42,661 bases of DNA, taken from positions 1-42,661 of the IMG/VR virus record IMGVR_UViG_3300028024_000014; one strand, given 5' to 3'. Position 1 is the stretch's first letter; the number at the start of each line of letters is the position of its first letter. Below, piece after piece: positions 1 to 6,884 of the stretch. This stretch comes from a virus. A program made the position numbers and the translations under genes. The notes under the pieces are model-generated. The model saw only the letters and a list, made by a program, of their open reading frames with translations, was not told the origin of the DNA and searched no databases.

Positions 1-2
1 AT

Positions 3-539
3 GATGCATTGTGCGTGTTCGTTGCGGGTATGCTCAATCGGGCGCGCATCGATCAAACGACGTTTCTCGCGACCATCGCAGACAACATGCCGGTTAAAGC
101 GGTCATGCGCGCTAGTGAATTCTTTGCATGCTTGCATGCGAAAGATTACACCAAGCTGGATGGTGTAACTGCGCTTTCCCTGTTGAGCGCGATTCATGCG
201 GGCGCAGTCACACGAAGCGCGCTTATCTTTGCGACGACCGGCAAGGGTGACGACACAACGAGCGATGTCGTGCGGGATATTTCCCTTGTTCGCAAGCTGC
301 AAAAAGCGCTTAAAAAGACTGTCGGTGTTACCACTGAGGGAACGCAGAATTCCCGCTCTTTCGGGTCTAACGGATTCTGTCGCTATCTCGACATGGGCAA
401 AATGGTGAAAGCAAAGGGCGCGACCGAATCGAGTCTTGAAGTCAACGCGCGTTCGCCCTTTGTTGCTGCAATCGCTAAGATGGTCGAGCAAGCAAGCGAG
501 GACACGCTCTCACTCGTCAAAGGTGCAAAGAAAGAGTAA
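3..539 (+). CDS. Hypothetical protein, 5'-truncated by the window edge
   Basis: The reading frame is already open at the first complete codon (position 3) and ends in TAA at 537-539, so the true start lies upstream. About 178 residues are visible. They are mixed helical in character, with a lysine-rich C-terminus and no signal peptide, membrane segment or motif that I recognise. The stop codon is also the first three bases of an 18-bp operator-like palindrome. The function is unknown. The frame is supported by its length and by the regulatory site and gap that follow. Confidence 0.7.
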   Translation, partial: DALCVFVAGMLNRARIDQTTFLATIADNMPVKAVMRASEFFACLHAKDYTKLDGVTALSLLSAIHAGAVTRSALIFATTGKGDDTTSDVVRDISLVRKLQKALKKTVGVTTEGTQNSRSFGSNGFCRYLDMGKMVKAKGATESSLEVNARSPFVAAIAKMVEQASEDTLSLVKGAKKE

Positions 540-554
540 GTAACGAGTGACGTA
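537..554. promoter_or_regulatory. 18-bp palindromic operator-like site (copy 1)
   Basis: TAAGTAAC-GA-GTGACGTA matches the recurring consensus TAAGTMACNNGTKACTTA with one mismatch in the right arm. It starts on the stop codon of the preceding gene. No convincing -35 and -10 pair is seen here. Confidence 0.7.
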
Positions 555-614
555 TTAAACGGGCGCAAGGCGCGCCCGCTTCAACCTTGCCCACACTTGA
601 CCCTTGCCCGCACC

Positions 615-815
615 ATGAAAACCGCTCATATCGCCCGCATTGCTGAATTCTCCCGTTTCGTATCAGGTGCACACCATGCACACACGACCATGCACGACGC
701 GCACGACGCACACGCCCTGGACCCGGTTCGTTTCGACTCGCGCGCATACGAGCAAGCGGACCTACATACCCTTTCAATGGATCGTTTCTCGCTACAGATT
801 GATACGCTGATCTAA
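615..815 (+). CDS. Small histidine-rich hypothetical protein (doubtful)
   Basis: This 66-residue frame starts at ATG 615 and lies between the first operator-like palindrome and an intrinsic terminator 14 bases after its stop, which is the main support. The middle is rich in His, Ala and Asp. There is no clear ribosome binding site before the ATG; a TTG at 597 is also in frame. No family is recognised. A reverse-strand frame over the same bases looks less protein-like. It could be a genuine small phage protein or chance. Confidence 0.4.
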   Translation: MKTAHIARIAEFSRFVSGAHHAHTTMHDAHDAHALDPVRFDSRAYEQADLHTLSMDRFSLQIDTLI

Positions 816-829
816 CCAATGTATTACAT

Positions 830-854
830 GGGATTGCTATGCAATCCCTTTCTT
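830..854 (+). terminator. Intrinsic terminator
   Basis: A perfect 8-bp stem (GGGATTGC / GCAATCCC) with a TAT loop is followed by TTTCTT. It lies just after the small gene ending at 815 and closes the leftmost plus-strand unit before the convergent minus-strand genes. Confidence 0.75.
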
Positions 855-1170
855 CGGACGCTCACCCGCCCGCGTGAATCGCCCGGGCTGGAGACGTCGA
901 TGGTCTTAGAAGGATTCGACTACCTGGTGGGGCCTCGCGCCTAATTTTTTGCCACGCGAGACCCGATCCTTATACAGCCAGGAAGTGCCGAATTCGAGAT
1001 CCTTATAGGGCAAGACCAGCGTGGGGAAGTGGGGCTTAGGAGAGGGGGGGGGAGGGCAGACGGGGAAGGTGGGGCTTGGGGAAGGGAAATCCGACAGGGA
1101 GCGGCCCCTCGCGGGGCAGGCAGACGGCGCTAGGGGCGCTGGCGCGCCCCGTAGCTACCGTCAGTGCCCG
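855..1170. other. Gene-free convergent gap with hairpins and a G-rich direct repeat
   Basis: No convincing gene is seen here. The stretch holds an imperfect stem (GGGCCTCGCG near 920 and CGCGAGACCC near 955) with a T-rich loop, a short direct repeat GATCCTTATA near 964 and 1000, and a G-rich tract from about 1021 to 1090 in which a GGGGAAG-TGGGGCTT-like unit occurs twice. Two GC-rich hairpins follow, GCCCC-TCGC-GGGGC (1104-1117) and GGGGCGC-TGGC-GCGCCCC (1133-1150). The last lies downstream of the minus-strand genes and may end their transcript, although it has no U-tract. Confidence 0.6.
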
Positions 1171-1497
1171 TCAGTTCTGCGCGCCGTGCAGATAACGCAC
1201 CGCATTGTCCAGGCAATACAGCCCGCCCATCTGCGCCGCCGACTGCAGGTCGTAGCGATCCGTGTGGTCGAAAATCTCGTTCTCGATGTGCCGTCGCATG
1301 GGCTCAGACCAGCCCGTCTTGTGCTCGATCTGCGAGCGATCGCCTTTCGACGACGCGACGCGGTAGTAGAGCGCGCCGAGGTCCGCGTAGTGCTTGCACA
1401 TGCGACCCCGTGCGTTGAGCTCCTCAGCGGAGCCTTCTTCGAATGCGTGCGCGCTACCCGCGGCGGCCAGCAGTGCCACCAGAATCAGTTTTTTCAT
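1171..1497 (-). CDS. Small secreted (periplasmic) hypothetical protein
   Basis: The protein has 108 residues. It begins with a classic signal peptide: a lysine pair, a hydrophobic run of Leu, Val and Ala, and an AHA-type cleavage site near residues 18-19. The mature part is short and carries two cysteines, which could form a disulfide in the periplasm. I chose the ATG at 1497 because GGGGGAA lies at good distance upstream, whereas the GTG one codon earlier is too close. It is the last gene of a minus-strand run and is separated by 32 bases from its upstream neighbour. The family is unknown. Phage periplasmic proteins of this size often act in superinfection exclusion or lysis, but nothing here proves that. 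Confidence 0.75.
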   Translation of the reverse strand: MKKLILVALLAAAGSAHAFEEGSAEELNARGRMCKHYADLGALYYRVASSKGDRSQIEHKTGWSEPMRRHIENEIFDHTDRYDLQSAAQMGGLYCLDNAVRYLHGAQN

Positions 1498-1529
1498 CAC
1501 TTCCCCCGTTGCGTATTGCGCCGGCGATT

Positions 1530-2033
1530 CTACCAGCCGCCCCAGCGCGCGTCGTCGAGTGGCGCTGTCTCAAGTAGCCTGTCGACAACACCCTCGATGG
1601 TCTGATCATGGGCGACGGCTGCCCGCTCGATGTCGAGCTGCGCCTTCAGCTTGTCGGTCCCGATCGCGACGTGCGTGTCGCTCTCGTGGTCATACTTCCA
1701 CTCGATGATGATCGACCAGTCCATCGGCGGAAAGCCAGCGGCGCGCCGCTTCAATGCCGCCATCAGCGAGTCCACCATCTGCTGATTCATGTCGTCAGCG
1801 AGCTGTGAATATTGCCGCTTCGCCGATTTCGGGTTAGCAATCGGCTGCACGAATACGCCGCGCCAGCGCCCGCGGCTGCCAACAAGGTCGCGCGGGTCCG
1901 GGTTGTAGTTGATCCGCCGCATGATCTCGGCGATTGCCGTCGTTTCGGTAGAGCGGCTCTGCACCTCAATGTCACCAAATTCCGCTGACATCGAGGTGCG
2001 CGCGTAATCGATGACGCCCTTCAGCATGCTCAT
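1530..2033 (-). CDS. Hypothetical protein
   Basis: This 167-residue soluble protein has no motif I recognise. Its start ATG overlaps the stop of the upstream gene (ATGA, 2030-2033), so the two are translationally coupled and probably work together. The C-terminal third is acidic and ends in a tryptophan-rich tail. It is read from the same transcript as the gene starting at 2326, which has its own promoter. The function is unknown; it is a typical early-region accessory gene. Confidence 0.7.
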   Translation of the reverse strand: MSMLKGVIDYARTSMSAEFGDIEVQSRSTETTAIAEIMRRINYNPDPRDLVGSRGRWRGVFVQPIANPKSAKRQYSQLADDMNQQMVDSLMAALKRRAAGFPPMDWSIIIEWKYDHESDTHVAIGTDKLKAQLDIERAAVAHDQTIEGVVDRLLETAPLDDARWGGW

Positions 2034-2326
2034 GGCTTGTCCTTCTTCACGGCCTGCGCCATGCTCATGAGCATGCGCTGCTCTTCGGGCGAAAGTGCCT
2101 TGAGCTGTTCGAGCAGCCCGGACTTCGCCGCGAGGCGCTCGCCCTTGTCCCGCTTGAGCTGCGCGACGCCCCTGCGGATCAGCGCCTCAGTCTCGGGCGT
2201 CGCCGGTAGCGCGACCAGCAGCGCCTCGAGCACCTGGTTTTGCGGCAGCTCCGTCATGTCGGCCAATGCCGCGAGGTGCTTGCGTGCCCGATCCTCGAAT
2301 GCGAACCCCAGTCTTATCCGTGTCAT
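2030..2326 (-). CDS. Hypothetical small helical protein
   Basis: The protein has 98 residues and is strongly helical and charged. The N-terminal 45 residues (a short basic strand, then two helices) loosely resemble a ribbon-helix-helix arrangement, but I cannot confirm this. It is the first gene of a two- or three-gene minus-strand unit with a plausible promoter (TTGGCC, 18 bp, TACAAT) directly upstream and a terminator isolating it from the next unit. The stop overlaps the following start by four bases. If the fold guess is right it could be a DNA-binding regulator of this unit. Confidence 0.65.
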   Translation of the reverse strand: MTRIRLGFAFEDRARKHLAALADMTELPQNQVLEALLVALPATPETEALIRRGVAQLKRDKGERLAAKSGLLEQLKALSPEEQRMLMSMAQAVKKDKP

Positions 2327-2358
2327 GTTATGCGTTCAAAAAGTTATGTATGTTTTCG

Positions 2359-2388
2359 ATTGTAGCGACGCCCCGTGAATGCGGCCAA
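2359..2388 (-). promoter_or_regulatory. Sigma70-like promoter for the 1171-2326 unit
   Basis: Read on the minus strand: -35 TTGGCC (2383-2388), an 18-bp spacer and -10 TACAAT (2359-2364). It lies immediately downstream of the terminator of the neighbouring minus-strand unit and about 33 bases before the ATG at 2326. It has no copy of the repeated palindrome. Confidence 0.5.
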
Positions 2389-2413
2389 AGAAAAACGGCG
2401 CTTGCGCGCCGTT
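2387..2413 (-). terminator. Intrinsic terminator
   Basis: On the minus strand AACGGCGC-GCAA-GCGCCGTT forms a perfect 8-bp stem followed by TTTCTTT. It ends the transcript that contains the membrane protein at 2455-2682 and possibly the toxin-antitoxin pair. Confidence 0.85.
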
Positions 2414-2454
2414 CGGGAGTGGATCTGGGATTCAGGGTTTCGGCAGCTTGTCCG

Positions 2455-2682
2455 TCACACGAACCCCATCGGGTTTCCTGAGCCGTCGGCATCCTCGAGC
2501 TCGCGCTCGATACCCTGGATGCGTGCGACCTGCTCGGGGTCTTGCATAAGCGGCACATCGGGCAGCAAGTTCAGCGCGAGCAGTGCCAGTGGGTTACTGG
2601 TCCAGATGACCACGAGCGCAACGAGTCCGACGACACAGGCGATCTGGAACAGATACAGCGCCGGGATGCGCGAGGGGAACAT
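2455..2682 (-). CDS. Small membrane protein
   Basis: The protein has 75 residues. A long hydrophobic stretch covers about residues 7-41, with a tryptophan in the middle that may divide it into two short membrane segments, and is followed by an acidic soluble tail. The ribosome binding site AAGGAGA at ideal distance before ATG 2682 makes the start firm. It has its own promoter overlapped by a palindrome of the compressed type. The function is not known. Small inner-membrane proteins in phage accessory regions often change the host envelope or block superinfection; that is inference only. Confidence 0.8.
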   Translation of the reverse strand: MFPSRIPALYLFQIACVVGLVALVVIWTSNPLALLALNLLPDVPLMQDPEQVARIQGIERELEDADGSGNPMGFV

Positions 2683-2696
2683 GGCTTCTCCTTAAA

Positions 2697-2740
2697 AGTA
2701 AGCTGACGCTTACTCTATGCGAAACTATCAGGAGCGTCCA
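2697..2740 (-). promoter_or_regulatory. Promoter overlapped by a compressed palindrome (AGTAAGC-TGAC-GCTTACT)
   Basis: On the minus strand: -35 TGGACG (2735-2740), a 17-bp spacer and -10 TAGAGT (2712-2717). The perfect palindrome at 2697-2714 overlaps the -10 and the predicted start point, an arrangement typical of a repressor site. The arms keep TAAG and CTTA of the main repeat but are only six bases apart instead of ten. Confidence 0.6.
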
Positions 2741-2747
2741 TATAAGT

Positions 2748-3008
2748 TCAATAGTGGCGGCGGCATTGAATGATGATTATGTGGTCCTTGAGGACGCCGT
2801 AGACGAGGCGGTGCTCGTCGCTGATTCGGCGTGACCAATAGCCTTTCAGGTCGTTCTTGAGACCCTCGGGCTTTCCCAAACCCTTGAACGGATCCCTCAG
2901 ACAGTCGTTAACAAGGTCATTGACCTTGCCAAGCTCGGTCCGATTGTCCGCGCACCAGAAAAGATAATCGCGCCACCCCGGTGGCGCGAACAAAACCGAT
3001 CGAGTCAT
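2748..3008 (-). CDS. yoeB: YoeB-family mRNA interferase toxin
   Basis: The 86-residue length is close to E. coli YoeB (84). The family pattern is clear: a WRDYLFW-like start, LRDPFKGLGKPE in the middle, YWSRRI-DEHRLVY and a terminal RRHY. The residues known to matter in YoeB for ribosome-dependent mRNA cleavage (E46, R65, H83, Y84) are all present, here as E48, R67, H85 and Y86, so the toxin looks intact. It begins directly after the stop of its antitoxin (TAA then ATG, no gap), the usual antitoxin-first order. On a phage such a pair may serve abortive defence against other phages or stable carriage. The assignment is strong. Confidence 0.93.
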   Translation of the reverse strand: MTRSVLFAPPGWRDYLFWCADNRTELGKVNDLVNDCLRDPFKGLGKPEGLKNDLKGYWSRRISDEHRLVYGVLKDHIIIIQCRRHY

Positions 3009-3614
3009 TTAGCCGTGGCGAGTTTTCGGCGTCTTGCGAAGGGCGCCTTCTTTTGGATGTTCGAGCTTTGCGGCATGCCGCGGCGTTCTCTTGATCTGCT
3101 CGGCCGTCTCAAGGAGGTGTGTTCTCGCAATCAATTCGGCCGCCGCAGATTGCTTCTCAATGTCGTGCAACCCGGCCTTGATACCGGCCTTCATAATCTC
3201 CAGCCAGTCGGCTTCGCCCTTCGCGGCGCACAAGGCTTCGTAAGGGGGGAACGCTAACGGCGAGGCTACACCAAGGACCGGGTAGTTGAAGTAAGTCGGC
3301 CCGTAAACGCGCCCGCTGCCCAGTATCGCGGCCTTCAGCAATGCCGCTCGCTCGATACCGCCTTGCTCTTCGCTGGCGTGTTCAGGTCCTTCGATCAACG
3401 ATTCACGACCAAAGGCTTTGTCGACCCAGGCCAAGCCCTCGCTCAATTCTTGAATATTCGCCTGGCTGCCCATCAGATGCGCAGTTTCGACGAGACTGTC
3501 ATACTCCGCAGCGGGCATGACCACATACTGTTTGCCGTCTTTTTCGACCCGCGTGACAGTGCCTTCCCGCCAATCGTCGGGGAAAATCGGGTCGTTCGCG
3601 GTGCCTGGGCTCAT
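3009..3614 (-). CDS. YefM/Phd-like antitoxin with a long C-terminal extension
   Basis: The protein has 201 residues from the ATG at 3614, which has GGAGG eight bases upstream; the frame continues further upstream into the helicase gene but without good initiation signals. Residues around 30-65 (AAEYDSLVETAHLMG, then a helix ending in LAWVDKAFG) match the YefM core that dimerises and binds the operator and YoeB. Ordinary YefM proteins are about 80-90 residues, so some 120 residues here are extra and basic at the very end. The extension may be a fused domain of unknown role. The antitoxin call rests on the motif and on the adjacent intact toxin. Confidence 0.8.
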   Translation of the reverse strand: MSPGTANDPIFPDDWREGTVTRVEKDGKQYVVMPAAEYDSLVETAHLMGSQANIQELSEGLAWVDKAFGRESLIEGPEHASEEQGGIERAALLKAAILGSGRVYGPTYFNYPVLGVASPLAFPPYEALCAAKGEADWLEIMKAGIKAGLHDIEKQSAAAELIARTHLLETAEQIKRTPRHAAKLEHPKEGALRKTPKTRHG

Positions 3615-3687
3615 GCGCTTGTCCTCCATTCGTCGATATATTACCCGATGCGAGCAAAAATGAGGTTTTGTCAAGAGCTGTCGCAGA

Positions 3688-5418
3688 TCAGGCCGCCTTC
3701 CTGAACTGCGAGTAGTCGAAGTCATTGACGATGTTCTCGGCGAAGCCCGGCGTGCCGCGAATGATCGAAATCCGCTCATTCTGGTGGTCGCGCAGCGTCG
3801 TGTTGGCCGCCTCGATAAAGTCGACCACGAACGCCACGTTCGGCCCGGCCTTCTTTTTCCGCAGCCCGCGGCCGATCCGCTGCCGTGTCTGCACTTCGGC
3901 CTTCCCGGCGCCGGCGAGCACGATCAGGCCCACCGCCGGCACGTCCACGCCCACATCCATGATCGACGTGCCGATTACCGCATCGACCCTGCCGGCGCCG
4001 AGTGCATTGAGTGCCGCCTTGCGCTCTTTCTGGTCATTGGCACCTTGGATGAACGCGACCCGCACGCCCGCCTGCGTCAGCATGTCCGACAGGATGCGGC
4101 CGTGCTCGGTGCGCGAGACGAGAATCATCGCCGGCAGCCCGAACTGCGTCGCGCGCTGGACCTCGTAGACGATCGCGCGGTTGCGCTCATCGTTGTTGAC
4201 GACGCCGACCTCGTAGCATTTCGGCCACGGGGTCGAGCGGAAGAGCCGGTGCGTGACCTGGCGGTTCATGCTCGCCTTCGTGACCAGCTCGGTGTATTGG
4301 GGCGCCGGGTTCTGCAGCTGGATGAACTTGAAGAACGGCTTCGCAAGCACGCCCAGGTCGATCAGCTGCTTCTCGGTGACGGTGATCGCGACCGGGCCGC
4401 TGCATGCCTCGAGGCGCAGGTTGTCTTCCGGCGAGTCCTTCATGAACGGCGTCGCGGTCAGCGCGAGCCGGTAGTGCGCGTTCACGCAGTGGCGCATCAC
4501 CTCGTAGAAGCCGTTGCCCGACGCCTCGTGCGCCTCCTCGAGGATCACGAACTCGATGGTCGCCAGAAACGCGATCATTTCCGCACGCTTCCTGTTGTGT
4601 TCCTTCACCTTCGCCTGGATGTCGGCCACCACCTGCGCGTCGGGCGGGCGCTTGGCCTCCAGCGTCTTGCGCAGCGCGGTCGTCGCCTCCGCGACCTGGG
4701 CGGCCGGCACCTTCTGCTTTTTCAGGCGCGACTGCAGCTTCTCGACCTCGCGATCTTCGGCCGCGTCCCGGTTCTTGATGTAGGCGAGCATTTCGCCGTC
4801 GTCGGTCCATGCTTCGATCGCCTGGCTGATCGTCTGCACCATGCCGAGCGTGAACTTGCGCCCAAACTCGCGCTGGCTGTCGCCCACGATGCCCACGCGC
4901 TCGCCGAGGTTCTCGGTGACGGCTTCGCCCATCTGATAGAGCAGGATGCCCCGCGTCGTCAGGAAGAGCGTCGGGCGGTCGATGCGCTTGTAGCAGATGC
5001 GCGCGATGCGCGACTTGCCGCCGCCGGTCGCGACGCGCGCAATGATGGCGCGATGCTTGATGAGCTTGTCGGCCACCTCGGGCTGATAGTTGTAGGCAGG
5101 GTCATAGCCGAAGTCGTCGACCACCGGTCGCTCCGGGCCGAGCGGGGCGGGTGCAGGCTTGCGCACCAGATTGACCTTGTAGCCAGCCTTGAGCAGCAGC
5201 GCATAGACCTTGTAGGTGAAGCCTGCCGGGAAAGTGTCGGTCGAGAAGTCGTAAAAGCTCGACGAGCCGTCCCACGACGATCCCTTGAACGCCTGCGAGT
5301 AGCTCGCCCCGTCCACGAGATAGGAGAGCTTGTCACGCACCAGCAGCTTCACCTCGCGCGACGCGCCGATCAGTTTTGCGTTCACCGCTCCCGCGGCGAG
5401 TGTTAATCCAGTGGTCAT
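3688..5418 (-). CDS. Superfamily 2 DNA helicase (UvsW/ERCC3-like)
   Basis: The protein has 576 residues. Motif I ATGGGKS lies at residues 130-136, motif II EEAH at 294-297, motif III TATP at 321-324, and motif VI QRIGRGLRKK near residue 520. The order and the RecA-like C-terminal half fit SF2 helicases such as T4 UvsW, which remodels branched replication and recombination DNA. The first 110 residues resemble the substrate-binding domain that precedes the ATPase in UvsW-type enzymes. A charged coiled-coil insertion at about 212-282 splits the first ATPase domain and is unusual. It is transcribed away from the ParB operon, with a promoter and palindrome shared in the 61-base divergent gap. Confidence 0.9.
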   Translation of the reverse strand: MTTGLTLAAGAVNAKLIGASREVKLLVRDKLSYLVDGASYSQAFKGSSWDGSSSFYDFSTDTFPAGFTYKVYALLLKAGYKVNLVRKPAPAPLGPERPVVDDFGYDPAYNYQPEVADKLIKHRAIIARVATGGGKSRIARICYKRIDRPTLFLTTRGILLYQMGEAVTENLGERVGIVGDSQREFGRKFTLGMVQTISQAIEAWTDDGEMLAYIKNRDAAEDREVEKLQSRLKKQKVPAAQVAEATTALRKTLEAKRPPDAQVVADIQAKVKEHNRKRAEMIAFLATIEFVILEEAHEASGNGFYEVMRHCVNAHYRLALTATPFMKDSPEDNLRLEACSGPVAITVTEKQLIDLGVLAKPFFKFIQLQNPAPQYTELVTKASMNRQVTHRLFRSTPWPKCYEVGVVNNDERNRAIVYEVQRATQFGLPAMILVSRTEHGRILSDMLTQAGVRVAFIQGANDQKERKAALNALGAGRVDAVIGTSIMDVGVDVPAVGLIVLAGAGKAEVQTRQRIGRGLRKKKAGPNVAFVVDFIEAANTTLRDHQNERISIIRGTPGFAENIVNDFDYSQFRKAA

Positions 5419-5440
5419 TTCTTGCCTTAGATGGAGCCTG

Positions 5441-5469
5441 AATATATAGTAACGACTGACTTATTTCAG
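5441..5469 (-). promoter_or_regulatory. Promoter with operator-like palindrome in its spacer (copy 2)
   Basis: On the minus strand: -35 CTGAAA (5464-5469), 17 bp, -10 TATATT (5441-5446), aimed at the helicase gene. The palindrome at 5446-5463 (ATAGTAAC-GA-CTGACTTA, read on the plus strand) fills the spacer exactly. It is also the only regulatory signal seen before the plus-strand operon starting at 5480, so it may control both directions. Confidence 0.6.
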
Positions 5470-5479
5470 TGGATGCATT

Positions 5480-6142
5480 ATGGCAGGCAACCCTACGAAG
5501 TTCCAGGTCGAGCAGCGCAGCGTGTCTGTCGATATGCTGAGACCGAACAGCTGGAACACCAACCAGATGACCCCGGAGAACGAGGCCAAGCTCGATGTCT
5601 CCGTCGACCGCTTCGGCGTTTACAAGCCGATCGTCGTGCGCCCCCATCCGAGTGGTGAGGGCTACGAAATCCTGGGCGGTCAGCATCGCTGGGAGGCAGC
5701 GTGCCGCAAGGGCATGCTCGAAGTGCCGATCGTCAACGTCGGCCCGGTGACCGACACCGTAGCGAAGGAGATCGGCCTCGTCGATAACGGCCGCTACGGT
5801 GAAGACGACACCCTGGCCCTCTCGCGCCTGCTCAAAGAGCTGGGCGCCGAGGACGTCGGCAGTTTCCTGCCCTATACCGACTCCGAGCTCGAAAACATTC
5901 TCGCAGCGTCAAGTATAGATTTGGACGACCTTGACAAGCTGGATCAGACCGAAATGCCTGACCTGTCAGGCGCGGGCATCGGCGCCACCCATCAGGTGAT
6001 GCGCTTCAAGGTGCCCGTCGAGGACGTCGCATGGGTCACAAGCGCCATCGAGCGCCGGCAGCGCGAGAAGGGTTTCACCACCGAAGACTCCATGACGAAT
6101 GCCGGCATGGCCTTCGTCGATCTCATGAAGGCTTACAAATGA
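5480..6142 (+). CDS. ParB-like (ParB/Srx-fold) protein 1
   Basis: The protein has 220 residues. An N-terminal ParB-type domain is seen at residues 14-110, with the conserved box GGQHRWEAA at 66-74 and the preceding FGVYKPIVVR strand. The C-terminal half is unrelated to chromosome-partition ParB and lacks an evident helix-turn-helix. ParB/Srx-fold domains bind or cleave CTP or ATP or act as nucleases, and in phages they are frequent in DNA-modification and host-takeover clusters. It is the first gene of an operon in which nearly every start overlaps the previous stop. No clear ribosome binding site precedes ATG 5480; the palindromic site lies just upstream. Confidence 0.85.
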   Translation: MAGNPTKFQVEQRSVSVDMLRPNSWNTNQMTPENEAKLDVSVDRFGVYKPIVVRPHPSGEGYEILGGQHRWEAACRKGMLEVPIVNVGPVTDTVAKEIGLVDNGRYGEDDTLALSRLLKELGAEDVGSFLPYTDSELENILAASSIDLDDLDKLDQTEMPDLSGAGIGATHQVMRFKVPVEDVAWVTSAIERRQREKGFTTEDSMTNAGMAFVDLMKAYK

Positions 6143-6612
6143 CACAGATGACACGCTACGTCGGCACCAAAGCCGTCATGGCCCGCGCGATGACGCGCGG
6201 CGAATACAACGCCTACCGCGGGTGGACCATCCCCGCGAACGAAGACCCAAACGAGCCGGGCTACCTGGTCGAGTATCTCGACGGTGGCAAGCCGAACATC
6301 GAAGGTCATCAGGGCTACGTCAGCTGGTCGCCGGCCGATGTGTTCGAGCGCTCATATCAGCTAGGCGCCGCGAAGAGCTTTGGCGATGCGCTGATCGCGT
6401 TGAAAGCGGGGATGCGCGTCGCACGCGTGGGCTGGAATGGGAAAGGCTTGTGGCTTTCGCTGCGGCTCGCGAAGGGTGACGTGATGGACTGCGGCACGGG
6501 TGGTGAGTTTCCCGAGGCAGACTGGATCGGCATGAAAACCGCAGACAACAAATTCGTGCCTTGGCTTGCATCGCAGACCGACGTGCTCGCAAACGACTGG
6601 GTGACCCTGTGA
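6139..6612 (+). CDS. DUF2829 / Thoeris anti-defence Tad2-like protein with an extra N-terminal domain
   Basis: The protein has 157 residues, starting at ATG 6139, which overlaps the previous stop. The last 80 residues follow the DUF2829 pattern closely: SFGDALIALKAGMRVARVGW, a glycine-rich NGKG turn, and IGMKTADNKFVPWLASQTD ending in DW. Tad2 of phage SPO1 belongs to this family; it binds and sequesters the cyclic ADP-ribose-type signal made by the Thoeris TIR enzyme, and some homologues bind CBASS signals. The first 75 residues (GEYNAYRGW, then DEPGYLVEYLDGG-like and YVSWSPADVFERSY) form a second conserved phage module often seen before this domain. The family assignment is strong; the anti-defence role is inferred. 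Confidence 0.85.
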   Translation: MTQMTRYVGTKAVMARAMTRGEYNAYRGWTIPANEDPNEPGYLVEYLDGGKPNIEGHQGYVSWSPADVFERSYQLGAAKSFGDALIALKAGMRVARVGWNGKGLWLSLRLAKGDVMDCGTGGEFPEADWIGMKTADNKFVPWLASQTDVLANDWVTL

Positions 6613-6884
6613 GCAAGCCGACCGGCTTCGCGCGCATCCCGCGCGCCGAATTTCTCTACCCCGAATGCCAGAGCTGCTATTTCCATAACCGGGAACCGGC
6701 GATCTGCGAGAACTGCGACAACGGCTCGGAATTCGACCCGGACGATGATCTCGAGGACAAGCTCTCGGCGCGCAAGGCCGCCGTCGTGAGGTTCTTTCGC
6801 AAGATCCAGACACCCCTGCCGCCCGGGTTCCTGCCCGATGTGCTGGATCCGGCGATCCAAGAAAAGGAGCTCGAAGCAGCATGA
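6609..6884 (+). CDS. Small zinc-ribbon-like protein
   Basis: The protein has 91 residues, starting at GTG 6609 in a GTGA overlap with the stop before it. Two CxxC pairs, C20/C23 and C33/C36, separated by nine residues, are typical of a structural zinc-binding knuckle. A very acidic stretch follows (residues 41-50), then a helix. It could be an adaptor or nucleic-acid-associated factor for the surrounding ParB/ABC operon. The stop overlaps the next start (ATGA). No specific family is recognised, but the coupling on both sides makes it a real gene. Confidence 0.75.
   Translation: MSKPTGFARIPRAEFLYPECQSCYFHNREPAICENCDNGSEFDPDDDLEDKLSARKAAVVRFFRKIQTPLPPGFLPDVLDPAIQEKELEAA

Noticed and set aside
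2328-2558. Minus-strand 76-codon frame
   Set aside because: It crosses a strong intrinsic terminator and overlaps the better supported membrane protein gene at 2455-2682.
3615-3687. Possible toxin-antitoxin promoter (TTGACA and TAATAT on the minus strand)
   Set aside because: The two hexamers are 25 bases apart, too far for a sigma70 promoter; I could not choose a convincing pair.
3784-5406. Long plus-strand open frame (540 codons) opposite the helicase
   Set aside because: It is antisense to a gene with complete helicase motifs; the translation is Arg/His/Leu-rich with no motif, as expected from the reverse frame of GC-rich coding DNA.
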